DNA of 64,000 nucleotides, from the NCBI RefSeq assembly GCF_015690355.1, contig NZ_JADPRT010000014.1:62001-126000 (forward strand), in the 5' to 3' direction. The first letter of the stretch is position 1; every line of letters starts with the position of its first letter. The notes beneath the pieces are model-generated. The model saw only the letters and a program-made list of their open reading frames with translations, was not told where the DNA came from and did not search any database. The position numbers and the translations under genes are program-made. This DNA comes from Streptacidiphilus fuscans. GTDB lineage: Bacteria; Actinomycetota; Actinomycetes; Streptomycetales; Streptomycetaceae. Shown piece by piece: positions 42,970 to 51,935 of this stretch.

Positions 42970-43074
42970 CCGCCGCGCCCCTTCAATTTCGAAGGAGCGG
43001 GGCAGGGTTGAAGGCCGCCAGGCTACGGCTGTCCCATGGTCACGCAGCCTGGCGACCGGTCTGTGACCGGGGCG

Positions 43075-44067
43075 TCAGCCCCTGGCCCGCGCCGGGGTGC
43101 TCTGCGCCGAGGTCACCAGGATGCGGTGGACCAGGCGCGCGGCGGCGCGGGCGGTGCGGGTGTCGACGTCGAGGTCGGGGTTGAGCTCCGCGACGTCGAC
43201 GAGGAGCGGCTTGCCGCTCGCCGCGACCTTGGTGCAGACGTGCTCGACGATCTCCATCGGCACGCCGTAGGCGGCCGGGGCGCTGACGCCCGGGGCCGCG
43301 GCGGCCGGGAGGACGTCGAGGTCGATCGTCAGGTGCACCACGTCGCAGCTGTCCAGGAACTCCTCGACGAAGGCGTCGACCCGGGTCCGCTCCAGCGCGC
43401 CGCACTCGGTGTCGGTGAGGTAGCGGACGCCGAGCTGCTCCGCAGTGCGGAACAGCGTCTCGGTGTTGCTGGGCTGACTGATGCCCAGCACCCAGTAGTT
43501 GAGCCGACGGCCGGCCGCCTCCTCGTCCCGCGCCATCTGCAGGAACGGCGTCCCGGAGCTGGGCCGGGGCTCGTCGCGCAGGTCGAAGTGCGCGTCGAGG
43601 TTGAGCACGCCCAGTCGCGCGCCGTCGCGCAGCAGACCGCTGCCGGCGATCCCGAGGTAGCTGCCGTAGGCGACCTCGTGGCCGCCGCCGAGGACGGTGA
43701 CCCGCAGGCCCTGGTCCAGCAGCTCGGCGACCACGTCGCCGAGGCGGCGGTGGCCGCCCTCCAGGTCGTCGTCGGCGACCTCCACGTCACCGACGTCCAC
43801 GGCCCGCTGACGCTGCGGCAGCGCCATCGACGCGAGCGCGGCGCGCAGCGTGCGGGGTCCGTCGGCTGCGCCCTGACGTCCCTTGTTGCGGCGGACGCCC
43901 TCGTCGCTGCGGAAGCCGACGAACGCCGCGTCACCCGGCGCGGCCTCGGCGTGGTCGAGGGTGACCACGTGGTGCCAGCGCAGATGCTCGGCGCCGGGGC
44001 CGTCGTCGCGGCCCGACCACACGGTCGGGGCCACGTCGACGGCCACAGCCAGGCTGGACGCCACCAT
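43075..44067 (-). CDS. hutG: Formimidoylglutamase (HutG)
   Basis: 330 residues of the arginase/ureohydrolase family. The dinuclear manganese motifs are visible: GGGHEVAYGSYLG, LDAHFDLRDEPRPSSGTPF and TIDLDVLPAAAAPG. In the histidine pathway HutG hydrolyses N-formimino-glutamate to glutamate and formamide. It is the third gene of the minus-strand operon hutH-hutU-hutG; its ATG overlaps the hutU stop by one base. This supplies the last step after HutH and HutU, although HutI is not seen in the window. Confidence 0.88.
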   Translation of the reverse strand: MVASSLAVAVDVAPTVWSGRDDGPGAEHLRWHHVVTLDHAEAAPGDAAFVGFRSDEGVRRNKGRQGAADGPRTLRAALASMALPQRQRAVDVGDVEVADDDLEGGHRRLGDVVAELLDQGLRVTVLGGGHEVAYGSYLGIAGSGLLRDGARLGVLNLDAHFDLRDEPRPSSGTPFLQMARDEEAAGRRLNYWVLGISQPSNTETLFRTAEQLGVRYLTDTECGALERTRVDAFVEEFLDSCDVVHLTIDLDVLPAAAAPGVSAPAAYGVPMEIVEHVCTKVAASGKPLLVDVAELNPDLDVDTRTARAAARLVHRILVTSAQSTPARARG

Positions 44068-45749
44068 CAGGCGTCGCCGCCTTCGCGCATCGGGCTGTGC
44101 TTCATGGGGATGTGGACATCGCGCTCGCCGGCCACCTCGGCGGCCAGGTCGTAACCCGCGTCGACGTGGCGGATGACGCCCATGCCCGGGTCGTTGGTCA
44201 GCACCCGACGGATCTTCTCCCCCGCGAGCTTGGTGCCGTCGGCGACGGAGACCTGACCCGCGTGGATGGAGCGGCCGATCCCGACACCGCCACCGTGGTG
44301 GATCGACACCCACGACGCACCCGACGCCACGTTCACCATCGCGTTCAGCAGCGGCCAGTCCGCGATCGCGTCGGAACCGTCCAGCATCGACTCCGTCTCG
44401 CGGTAGGGGGAGGCCACCGAGCCGCAGTCCAGGTGGTCACGGCCGATCACGATCGGCGCGGACAACTCACCCGAGGCGACCATGTCGTTGAACCGCTCAC
44501 CGGCCTTGTCCCGCTCCCCGTAGCCCAGCCAGCAGATCCGCGCCGGCAGGCCCTGGTAGTGCACCCGCTCCTGCGCCATCTTGATCCAGCGGTGCAGCGA
44601 CTCGTTCTCCGGGAACAGGTCCAAGATCGCCTGGTCCGTCTTCGCGATGTCCTGCGGGTCACCCGACAGCGCCGCCCACCGGAACGGCCCCTTACCCTCG
44701 CAGAACAGCGGACGAATGTAGGCCGGGACGAAGCCGGGGAAGTCGAACGCCCGGGAGTAGCCCGCCAGCTGGGCCTCGCCACGGATCGAGTTGCCGTAGT
44801 CGAACACCTCGGCGCCCTTGTCCTGGAACCCGACCATCGCCTCGACGTGCTTGGCCATCGCCTCACGCGAGCGCTGCGTGAACTCCTCCGGCTTCTCGGC
44901 CGCGTAGGCGGCCATGTCGTCGAACGCGACACCCACGGGGAGGTAGGACAGCGGGTCGTGCGCGGAGGTCTGGTCCGTGACGATGTCGATCGGCGCGTCC
45001 ATCGCCAGCAGCGCGGGAACGAGCTCTGCGGCGTTGCCCAGCAGGCCGATGGAGAGCGGCTTGCGGGCGTCGCGGGCCTCGACCGCCAGGTCCAGGGCGT
45101 GCTTGAGGTCCTTCGCCTCCACGTCCAGGTAGCGGTGTTCGATCCGACGCGAGATGCGGGAGGGGTCGCAGTCGATGCAGATCGCGACACCGTCGTTCAT
45201 CGTCACCGCCAGCGGCTGGGCGCCACCCATCCCACCCAGACCCGCCGTCAGCGTGATCGTTCCGGCCAGCGTGCCGTTGAACCGCTTGGCGGCGACCGCC
45301 GAGAAGGTCTCGTAGGTGCCCTGCAGGATGCCCTGCGTGCCGATGTAGATCCACGAACCGGCGGTCATCTGCCCGTACATGGTGAGCCCGAGCGACTCCA
45401 GGCGACGGAACTCCTCCCAGTTCGCCCAGTCACCCACCAGGTTCGAGTTCGCGATCAGCACACGCGGCGCCCACTCGTGCGTCTGGAACACGCCCACCGG
45501 ACGCCCCGACTGCACCAGCATCGTCTCGTCGCCCTTGAGCGTCTGCAAGGTGCGCACCATCGCGTCGTACGAACGCCAATCACGGGCCGCCTTACCCGTA
45601 CCGCCGTAGACGACCAACTTCTCCGGATGCTCCGCAACCTCCGGATCCAGGTTGTTGTTCAACATCCGCAGGGCGGCCTCCTGCTGCCAACCCAGGGTGC
45701 TCAGTTGAGTGCCGCGTGCGGCACGGATCGGCTCGGTGCGAATGTCCAT
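44067..45749 (-). CDS. hutU: Urocanate hydratase (HutU)
   Basis: 560 residues, full length. Motifs include QQEAALRMLNNNLDPEVAEH, GGTGKAARDWRSYDAMVR, NSNLVGDWANWEEFRRLE and the urocanase region LDCGSVASPYRETESMLDGS. GGMGGAQPLAVTMNDGV is the NAD-binding part. It converts urocanate to 4-imidazolone-5-propionate using tightly bound NAD. ATG 45749 is preferred because family proteins begin just before the conserved block; longer open frame upstream lacks similarity. It lies between hutH and hutG. Confidence 0.96.
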   Translation of the reverse strand: MDIRTEPIRAARGTQLSTLGWQQEAALRMLNNNLDPEVAEHPEKLVVYGGTGKAARDWRSYDAMVRTLQTLKGDETMLVQSGRPVGVFQTHEWAPRVLIANSNLVGDWANWEEFRRLESLGLTMYGQMTAGSWIYIGTQGILQGTYETFSAVAAKRFNGTLAGTITLTAGLGGMGGAQPLAVTMNDGVAICIDCDPSRISRRIEHRYLDVEAKDLKHALDLAVEARDARKPLSIGLLGNAAELVPALLAMDAPIDIVTDQTSAHDPLSYLPVGVAFDDMAAYAAEKPEEFTQRSREAMAKHVEAMVGFQDKGAEVFDYGNSIRGEAQLAGYSRAFDFPGFVPAYIRPLFCEGKGPFRWAALSGDPQDIAKTDQAILDLFPENESLHRWIKMAQERVHYQGLPARICWLGYGERDKAGERFNDMVASGELSAPIVIGRDHLDCGSVASPYRETESMLDGSDAIADWPLLNAMVNVASGASWVSIHHGGGVGIGRSIHAGQVSVADGTKLAGEKIRRVLTNDPGMGVIRHVDAGYDLAAEVAGERDVHIPMKHSPMREGGDA

Positions 45750-45792
45750 GTCGAAGTCCTTGCTACGTAAAGGGAGAAGAGGGAGAGCGAGA

Positions 45793-47334
45793 TCAGTGCA
45801 GGCGGCCGGTGACCGACTCGGCGGCGGCCAGCGCGCGGCCGTCGGCGACGTACTGCACGGCGGCCTCGATCTCGGGGGCGAGGTAGCGGTCGGTGCCGGG
45901 GCCCTCGACGTGCTCGCGCAGGCCGGCGCGGACGGCAGCGGTGGCCGGGGCCGGGGTGAGCGGGGCACGCAGGTCCAGCGCGCGGGCGGCGGTGAGCAGT
46001 TCGATCGCCAGGACGCGGGTCAGGCCGTCGACGGCGCGGCGCAGCTTGCGCGCGGCGGACCAGCCCATGGAGACGTGGTCCTCCTGCATCGCCGAGGACG
46101 GGATGGAGTCCACCGAGGCGGGCGCGGCCAGGCGCTTCAGCTCGGAGACGATCGCGGCCTGGGTGTACTGGGCGATCATGTGGCCGGAGTCCACGCCCGG
46201 GTCGTCGGCGAGGAAGGCGTTCAGGCCGTGGCTGCGGGCCACGTCGAGCATCCGGTCGGTGCGGCGCTCGGCGACCGAGGCGATGTCGGCGACCGAGATG
46301 GCGAGGAAGTCGAGCACGCAGGCGACCGGCGCGCCGTGGAAGTTGCCGTTGGACTCGACCCGGCCGTCACGGGTGACGACGGGGTTGTCGACGGCGCTGG
46401 CGAGCTCGCGGTCGGCGACGGTCTCGGCGTGGTCGAGGGTGTCGCGGGCGGCGCCGTGGACCTGCGGCGAGCAGCGCAGCGAGTAGGCGTCCTGCACGCG
46501 GGTGCAGTTGGCGGGGTCGCGGTGGCTGGCGACGATCTCGGAGTCGGCGAGCACCGCGCGCAGGTTGTGGGCGCTGGCGGCCTGGCCGGGGTGCGGACGC
46601 AGGGCCTGCAGGTCGGCGGCGAAGACGGCGTCGGTGCCGAGCTGGGCCTCGACGCTCATCGCGGCGGTGATGTCGGCGGTCGCGAGCAGGCGGCGCAGGT
46701 CGTGGGCGGCGAGGACGAGCTGGCCGAGCATGCCGTCGGTGCCGTTGATGAGGGCCAGGCCCTCCTTCTCCTTGAGCACGACCGGGGTGATGCCCGCGGC
46801 GGCCAGCGCCTCGCCGGCCGGGAGCAGCGTGCCCGCGGCGTCGCGGACCTCGCCCTCGCCCATGACGGCGAGCGCGCAGTGGGCCAGCGGGGCCAGGTCG
46901 CCGGAGCAGCCGAGGGAGCCGTACTCGCGCACGACCGGGGTGATCCCGGCGTTGAGCAGGTCGGCGTAGGCCTGCGCGGTGGACAGCCGGACGCCGGTGC
47001 GGCCGGTGGCGAGGGTGGAGAGACGCAGCAACATCAGCGCGCGGACGACCTCGCGCTCGACCTCGGCGCCGGAACCGGCGGCGTGGGAGCGGACCAGGCT
47101 GCGCTGGAGCTGCGCCCGCAGCTCGTGCGGGATGTGACGGGTCGCCAGCGCGCCGAAGCCGGTGGAGACGCCGTAGTGGGGCGTGACGTCGTCGGCGAGG
47201 TCCTCGATGACCTTGCGGCTGCGGGTGATCTCCTCCTGAGCCTCCAGGGAGATCTCGACAGCGGCCCCGAGACGGGCGACGGACACGACTTCGTCGGCGG
47301 AGAGCGGGCCGACCCCGACAAGCACCTTGTTCAT
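45793..47334 (-). CDS. hutH: Histidine ammonia-lyase (HutH)
   Basis: 513 residues. The MIO-forming motif is CSG (EYGSLGCSGDLAPLAH) rather than the common ASG, a variant I recall from streptomycete histidases. Other motifs are YGVSTGFGALATRHIPHELR, LINGTDGMLGQLVL, VESNGNFHGAPVACVLDFLA and SAMQEDHVSMGW. It deaminates histidine to urocanate, the first step of histidine use. It is the first gene of the operon and diverges from an IclR regulator with a palindrome in between. The start is ATG 47334. Confidence 0.96.
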   Translation of the reverse strand: MNKVLVGVGPLSADEVVSVARLGAAVEISLEAQEEITRSRKVIEDLADDVTPHYGVSTGFGALATRHIPHELRAQLQRSLVRSHAAGSGAEVEREVVRALMLLRLSTLATGRTGVRLSTAQAYADLLNAGITPVVREYGSLGCSGDLAPLAHCALAVMGEGEVRDAAGTLLPAGEALAAAGITPVVLKEKEGLALINGTDGMLGQLVLAAHDLRRLLATADITAAMSVEAQLGTDAVFAADLQALRPHPGQAASAHNLRAVLADSEIVASHRDPANCTRVQDAYSLRCSPQVHGAARDTLDHAETVADRELASAVDNPVVTRDGRVESNGNFHGAPVACVLDFLAISVADIASVAERRTDRMLDVARSHGLNAFLADDPGVDSGHMIAQYTQAAIVSELKRLAAPASVDSIPSSAMQEDHVSMGWSAARKLRRAVDGLTRVLAIELLTAARALDLRAPLTPAPATAAVRAGLREHVEGPGTDRYLAPEIEAAVQYVADGRALAAAESVTGRLH

Positions 47335-47389
47335 GGCATCTATGAAGCACCAGGTCAACAGGGTCACAACAGGGGTTTGGGCAGGCTTG

Positions 47390-47438
47390 TGTCTGGGATC
47401 CCAGACATTTGGCCGCTGCGGCGTCTCGGATACCAGAC
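47390..47438. promoter_or_regulatory. Operator pair between hutH and the IclR-type regulator
   Basis: TGTCTGGGATCCCAGACA at 47390-47407 is a perfect 18-bp palindrome. A second, weaker copy, GTCTCGGATACCAGAC, lies at 47423-47438. Their centres are 32 bases apart, about three helical turns, so two dimers could bind the same face. The gap is only 153 bases and serves both divergent genes. The regulator is inferred to be the IclR protein. Confidence 0.75.
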
Positions 47439-47487
47439 TCGGCTTCCGGACTCGGAAACCGGTCGCCGACGCGGTTACGCTCCGGAC

Positions 47488-48249
47488 ATGTCCATCGTGC
47501 CCGCGGCGGCCCAGGTGTTGGCCGTCCTCAGGTATCTCGCCCGCCAGGCGGCACCGGTCCCGGCCGCCACCATCAGCCGCGACGTCGGGCTGCCCCGGTC
47601 GACCACCTACCACCTGCTCGACACGCTCGCCGCGGACGGCTTCGTGGTCCATCTGCCCGAGGAGCGCCGCTACGGCCTGGGCGTCAGCGCCTTCGAGCTG
47701 GGCTCCGGCTACTCCCGGCAGGCCCCCTTCCAGCGCCTGGCCCGGGTGCCGCTGGCCCGGCTGGTCGACCGCACCGGCCACAACGCCCACCTGGCCGTCC
47801 TGCACGGACGGGAGGTCCTCTACCTGATCGAGGAGCGCGCCCCCGGACGCGCGCCGCTGGTCACCGAGGTGGGCGTGCGGCTTCCGGCGCAGCTCACCGC
47901 GAGCGGCCGCGCGATGCTGGCGCTGCTGCCGAACGCGCAGCTGCGGGCGCTCTTCCCGGACGCGACGGCGTTCGTGCAGCGCACCGAGGTGGGCGGGCCG
48001 CGCTCACTGACGGCGCTGCGCGCCCGGCTGGTCGAGGCGCGCAGGATCGGCTTCGCCACCGAGGACGGCGAGGTCACGCTCGGCTTCTCCTCCGTCGCCG
48101 CGGCAGTCACCGACCGCACCGGCCACCCCGTCGCGGGCGTGGCGATCACCTACGAGAGCGGCTCCGTCGACGCGGCCCAACAGGAGCAGTTGGCCGCCGA
48201 GGTGACCCGGACGGCACGGGAGCTTTCTCGAAGGGTGGGCGGCCGTTGA
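47488..48249 (+). CDS. IclR-family regulator, probable histidine-utilisation repressor
   Basis: 253 residues. The winged HTH is VPAATISRDVGLPRSTTYHL, followed by an IclR effector domain (VGVRLPAQLTASGRAMLALL and GFSSVAAAVTDRTGHPVAGV). It diverges from hutH and two palindromic sites lie between, so it probably controls the hut operon and itself. The effector is likely histidine or urocanate, by analogy only. The start is ATG 47488. Weak sequence features give no exact ligand. Confidence 0.85.
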   Translation: MSIVPAAAQVLAVLRYLARQAAPVPAATISRDVGLPRSTTYHLLDTLAADGFVVHLPEERRYGLGVSAFELGSGYSRQAPFQRLARVPLARLVDRTGHNAHLAVLHGREVLYLIEERAPGRAPLVTEVGVRLPAQLTASGRAMLALLPNAQLRALFPDATAFVQRTEVGGPRSLTALRARLVEARRIGFATEDGEVTLGFSSVAAAVTDRTGHPVAGVAITYESGSVDAAQQEQLAAEVTRTARELSRRVGGR

Positions 48250-48362
48250 CGCCCAAATGATTCGACTTATACATTCGAATTACCCGTGAATAGGCTGATG
48301 CAGACGGCAGCGACCGACCCGCCTTCCTCACGACCGGCTCCGTCTGCCGAAGGGAACCTGAG

Positions 48363-48710
48363 ATGGACGCCCACGCCGATCCCACCTCCTCCACCGAGCC
48401 CGAACCCATGCGGGCGGCCGAGGCGGTGGACGAGAACGTGTACGACAGCGTCCACCGCCTGCGCGCCGACGCCTGGGCCTCCCTGGAGGAGGCCGCGCGC
48501 CGCCTGGCCACACTGCCGCGCACCAGCGACGCCCGGCCCGACCTCGACGCCCGCGTCGAGGAGCTGCTCGACCTGCTCGGACCGATCGAGAGCTGCTGGT
48601 CCGCGCCCGGCACCGCCGCCGTCCGCGAACTCCGCGCACTCCACCGGGCAGGTGATGCACGGAAACTGACGGATCGTCTGACCGAGGTCCGTCAGCCGTT
48701 CTCCGGCTGA
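48363..48710 (+). CDS. Hypothetical helical protein
   Basis: 115 residues, predicted to be mostly helical and acidic, with repeated Arg/Glu/Ala (ENVYDSVHRLRADAWASLEE; ARPDLDARVEELLDLLG). There is no signal peptide or membrane helix, and one Cys. I do not recognise a family. The ATG at 48363 follows AGGGAACCTGAG. It converges with the SGNH hydrolase gene, which ends seven bases later. Confidence 0.6.
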   Translation: MDAHADPTSSTEPEPMRAAEAVDENVYDSVHRLRADAWASLEEAARRLATLPRTSDARPDLDARVEELLDLLGPIESCWSAPGTAAVRELRALHRAGDARKLTDRLTEVRQPFSG

Positions 48711-48717
48711 AACAGGC

Positions 48718-49335
48718 CTACAGCGGGTCGAGTTCGCCCAGCCCGAGGGCGCGCAGGGTGTCGTTGGCCATCGCCAGGTGGCCGGCCGCGTTCGGGTGGA
48801 TCGGGTCGTCGAGCCAGGCGAGCGGCTCGGCGTCCGGGAAGCGGGCCAGCCAGTGGGCCTCGTGGTCGACGAGCAGGGCGTCCGTCTCGGCGGCGAGCTC
48901 GCGGACCGCCTGGCAGTAGGCGGGCTGTTCGCCGCGCTCGTCACGGCCCGCCATGCTCACCAGAGCCGGGGTGTGCAGCACGATCTGCACGCCCTCGTGG
49001 TCGCTCCGGGTCTTGGCGATGATCGTGCGCATCGCCTCCCGGAACTCGTCGAGCCCGTCCAAGCCGGCGCGTGCGTCGTTGGTGCCGAGCGAGATCGACA
49101 GCACGTCCGGCCGGAACCGGCCGATCAGGTGCTCGTAGGAGCCGAGGACGGCGGGGGCTCGCCAGCCGGAGACGCCGGTGTTGACCACGATGTCGGTCAA
49201 CCGGTCGAGCTGGAAGCGGATCCGCTCGTGCACGTGCTCCACCCAGCCGCGTTCGCCGTGGGTGTGGTACACCGCCTGGGTGATGCTGTCCCCGGCCATC
49301 ACCCAGGTCATGGGCTCGCTGGAAAGCCTGATCAC
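48718..49335 (-). CDS. SGNH/GDSL-type hydrolase
   Basis: 205 residues. The block-I serine is in MTWVMAGDSITQAV (GDSI), the oxyanion Gly in VVNTGVSGWRA, Asn in ISLGTNDARAGLDG and the catalytic Asp/His pair in WLDDPIHPNAAGHLAMA. No signal peptide is present, so it is probably a cytoplasmic esterase or acetylesterase. The GTG start at 49335 has a good GGGGAGG site upstream. It is followed upstream by the acyl-CoA synthetase gene in the same direction. Confidence 0.9.
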   Translation of the reverse strand: MIRLSSEPMTWVMAGDSITQAVYHTHGERGWVEHVHERIRFQLDRLTDIVVNTGVSGWRAPAVLGSYEHLIGRFRPDVLSISLGTNDARAGLDGLDEFREAMRTIIAKTRSDHEGVQIVLHTPALVSMAGRDERGEQPAYCQAVRELAAETDALLVDHEAHWLARFPDAEPLAWLDDPIHPNAAGHLAMANDTLRALGLGELDPL

Positions 49336-49365
49336 GTCGTCCTCCCCGATCGTCCCTGCACGTTC

Positions 49366-50943
49366 CTACCCTTGCTCGGCGGCCTCAGTCGCCTCCGCCG
49401 CCCGCAGACGGCGGTCCCGCAGCTCACGCTTGAGGATCTTCCCCGCGCCCGAGACCGGGAGCGCCGCCGCGAACTCGACGCTACGCGGAACCTTGTAACT
49501 CGCGATCAACGACCGCACGTGCCGGCGCAGTTCGTCCTCCGTGGCCGCGGCGTCCGGCCGCAGGACGACGACCGCGTGGACGCGCTCTCCCCACAGCGGG
49601 TCGGGCAGGCCGATCACCGCGACGGACGCGACCGCCGGATGCTGGGCCAGCGCGTTCTCCACCTCCGCCGAGTACACGTTCTCGCCACCGGAGATGATCA
49701 TGTCCTTGAGCCGGTCCGTGATGAAGACGTACCCGTCCTCGTCCATGTAGGCCGCGTCGCCGGTGTGCATCCAGCCGTCGCGCAGCGCGAGGGCCGTCTC
49801 GTCCGGACGGTTCCAGTAGCCGAGCATCAGGTGGTCACCCCGGCACAGCAGTTCGCCCACCTGACCGCGCGGCAGCTCCTCGCCGTCCGGACCCGCCACG
49901 CGGACCTCGCAGTGCGCGGCGGCCCGCCCGGCGGAGCGGAGCAGCCTGCCGCCCGCGCGGTGCTCGTCCGCGCCCAGGACGGTGATCATGGCGGTCTCCG
50001 TCATGCCGTAGCCCTGGGTGAAACTCGCCTGCGGGAAAAGCTCCATGGCCCGCCTGAGCAGCGACTCGGAGACCGACGACGCGCCGTACCCGATATGGCG
50101 CAGCCCACCCAGGTCTGCCGTGGCGGCGCCCGGGTGGTCGACCAGCATCTGCAGCATGGTCGGCACCAGTCCGACCGAGGTCACACCGTGCCGCTCGACC
50201 GCCTCCCACACACCGTCAGGAGTGAAGGCAGGCAGGAACACCGCCGTCCCGCCGACCATGACCTGCGTCAACCAGCCCAGCAGCGCCGCGATGTGGAACA
50301 TCGGAGCGCAGACCAACTGCGACCCGCCGGGAACGGCGGCGGCGCGGGTCACCTGGGTGCCCAAGGTCGAGGTCACCAAGCTCCGGTGACTCACCATCAC
50401 ACCCTTGGGCGCGCCCGTCGTGCCGCCGGTGTAGAGCAGCGCGGCCAGGGTTTCCCCACCCGCGCGCAGGTCGGCCACCGGCTCGGCGGCGGCGATCAGG
50501 GCCTCGTAGTCCTCGTAGTCCTCGCAGTCCTCGCAGGACGACGCTCCCGCGTCGTCCCCGCAGTGCACCACGGTCCTCAGCCCCGGACAGCGCTCGCGCA
50601 ACGCGGGCACCAGTCCGGCGAAGTCGTCGTCGACGAAGAGCACCAGGGAGCCGGAGTCGTTCAGGCCGTAGGCGATCTCCTCCACGCTCCACCGCGTGTT
50701 GACGGGATTGACCGCGACGGCCGTCCACCACGCGCCGAAGAAGATCTCGTGGTACCGGTCCGAGTTCCTGGCCAGCACCGCCACGCGGTCGCCCGGCTCG
50801 ACGCCCAGCCCGCGCAGCGCGGCGGCGAGGCGGGCGACCCGGTCGACCACCTCGCGGGCCGTCCGCGCACGACCGCCGCAGACGGTCATGGTGCGCTCGG
50901 GCGCGACCTGGAGCTCGCGGTGAAGCGCCTGGGTGAGGTACAT
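49366..50943 (-). CDS. Acyl-CoA synthetase (AMP-binding family)
   Basis: 525 residues with all ANL motifs: YTGGTTGAPKGVMVSH, TQGYGMTETAMITVLG, GWMHTGDAAYMDEDG, DRLKDMIISGGENVYSAEVE and the C-terminal lysine in GAGKILKRELRDR. It activates a fatty or aryl acid as acyl-AMP and then CoA thioester. The acid chain length is unknown. A short Asp/Glu/Cys-rich insert (SCEDCEDYEDYE) near residue 150 is unusual. It is 30 bases upstream of the SGNH gene in the same direction, so both may be transcribed together. Confidence 0.9.
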   Translation of the reverse strand: MYLTQALHRELQVAPERTMTVCGGRARTAREVVDRVARLAAALRGLGVEPGDRVAVLARNSDRYHEIFFGAWWTAVAVNPVNTRWSVEEIAYGLNDSGSLVLFVDDDFAGLVPALRERCPGLRTVVHCGDDAGASSCEDCEDYEDYEALIAAAEPVADLRAGGETLAALLYTGGTTGAPKGVMVSHRSLVTSTLGTQVTRAAAVPGGSQLVCAPMFHIAALLGWLTQVMVGGTAVFLPAFTPDGVWEAVERHGVTSVGLVPTMLQMLVDHPGAATADLGGLRHIGYGASSVSESLLRRAMELFPQASFTQGYGMTETAMITVLGADEHRAGGRLLRSAGRAAAHCEVRVAGPDGEELPRGQVGELLCRGDHLMLGYWNRPDETALALRDGWMHTGDAAYMDEDGYVFITDRLKDMIISGGENVYSAEVENALAQHPAVASVAVIGLPDPLWGERVHAVVVLRPDAAATEDELRRHVRSLIASYKVPRSVEFAAALPVSGAGKILKRELRDRRLRAAEATEAAEQG

Positions 50944-51161
50944 GCGGCACCGTTCCGGGGACAGCGGGTGGGGGCAGTGACTGAGGGACGCTGAGTGATC
51001 GACATTCCGGCCGCCTCGCACTCTTCCCGATCCGGTTGCACTGCGCAATGGCCCGCAGGTCGCGCCGACGGAAACGGGGACCGTCCACGTGTGAAGGGCG
51101 CTGGACCGGGCACTCTCCCAGTCCGGGCGCAAGCCCGGAGAGGTAGTCGAGGAGTGACGAC

Positions 51162-51812
51162 ATGGTCACCTACGGTCGGCGGATGCGGGCGCTCGCCCAG
51201 GAGTCGTACGCCCAGCAGTCACGCACCAAGGAAGCCGAGCAGACACTCGCCCAGCAGTACGGCGCGGCGCTGGACCAGTTCGGGCGGTTGGTCCGCCTGG
51301 TCGAGCCGCAGCAGTGGGGGCTGCCGACGCCCTGCCGGCAGTGGACCGTCCGCGACCTGGTCAATCACGTGACGGTCGAGCAGCGTTGGGTGCCACCGCT
51401 GCTGGCGGGTACGCCCGCGACGGCGGTCGGCGACCGACTGGAGGGCGACCTGCTCGGCTCCGACCCGGTCCTCGCCTGGAAGCAGGCCGCAGCCGAGGCG
51501 GAGGAGGCCGTGCACGCCGACGGCGCGCTGGAGCGTACGGTCCGGCTCTGGGAGGGCCCGGCCCTCGCCGCGCACCTGTGCAGCCAGCTGGCCATGGACA
51601 CCGTCGTGCACTCCTGGGACCTGGCCCGCGCGATCGGCGCGGACGAGCGCCTCCCGGGCGGCCTCGTCGCCTTCGCGCTGCGCGAGGTCTCCGCGTATCC
51701 GGACCGCTTGGCCGGGTCGGGCCTGTTCGACAGCCCCCGCGCGGTCCTGCCGGGCTCGGACGCGCAGACCCGCCTGCTGGCCCTGACCGGCCGGGACAGC
51801 TCCCCCGTGTGA
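51162..51812 (+). CDS. TIGR03086-family metal-binding protein (DinB-like)
   Basis: 216 residues. The four-helix DinB/mycothiol-maleylpyruvate isomerase-like fold shows in LPTPCRQWTVRDLVNHVTVE and DTVVHSWDLARAIGADERL, the second containing a metal-binding His. These actinobacterial proteins are of unknown function and may act on mycothiol conjugates. The ATG at 51162 follows GAGGAG; an in-frame ATG at 51183 is possible. It is divergent from the acyl-CoA synthetase gene, with 218 bases between. Confidence 0.78.
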   Translation: MVTYGRRMRALAQESYAQQSRTKEAEQTLAQQYGAALDQFGRLVRLVEPQQWGLPTPCRQWTVRDLVNHVTVEQRWVPPLLAGTPATAVGDRLEGDLLGSDPVLAWKQAAAEAEEAVHADGALERTVRLWEGPALAAHLCSQLAMDTVVHSWDLARAIGADERLPGGLVAFALREVSAYPDRLAGSGLFDSPRAVLPGSDAQTRLLALTGRDSSPV

Positions 51813-51935
51813 CCACACCGCGTGGCGGCCGAGTCTCCAGCCGAGCATCCGGCCGAGGAGCGGGCCGAGCGTCCGGCCGAGGTCTCGGAAGGCGCCCGCT
51901 CGCTTGGGGACCCGTGACAACGGGTAGGTGGGGGA

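Noticed and set aside
42970..43074. Terminator between the cupin gene and hutG
   Set aside because: The CCCCTTC/GAAGG pairing is imperfect and there is no T-run, so it is too weak to call.
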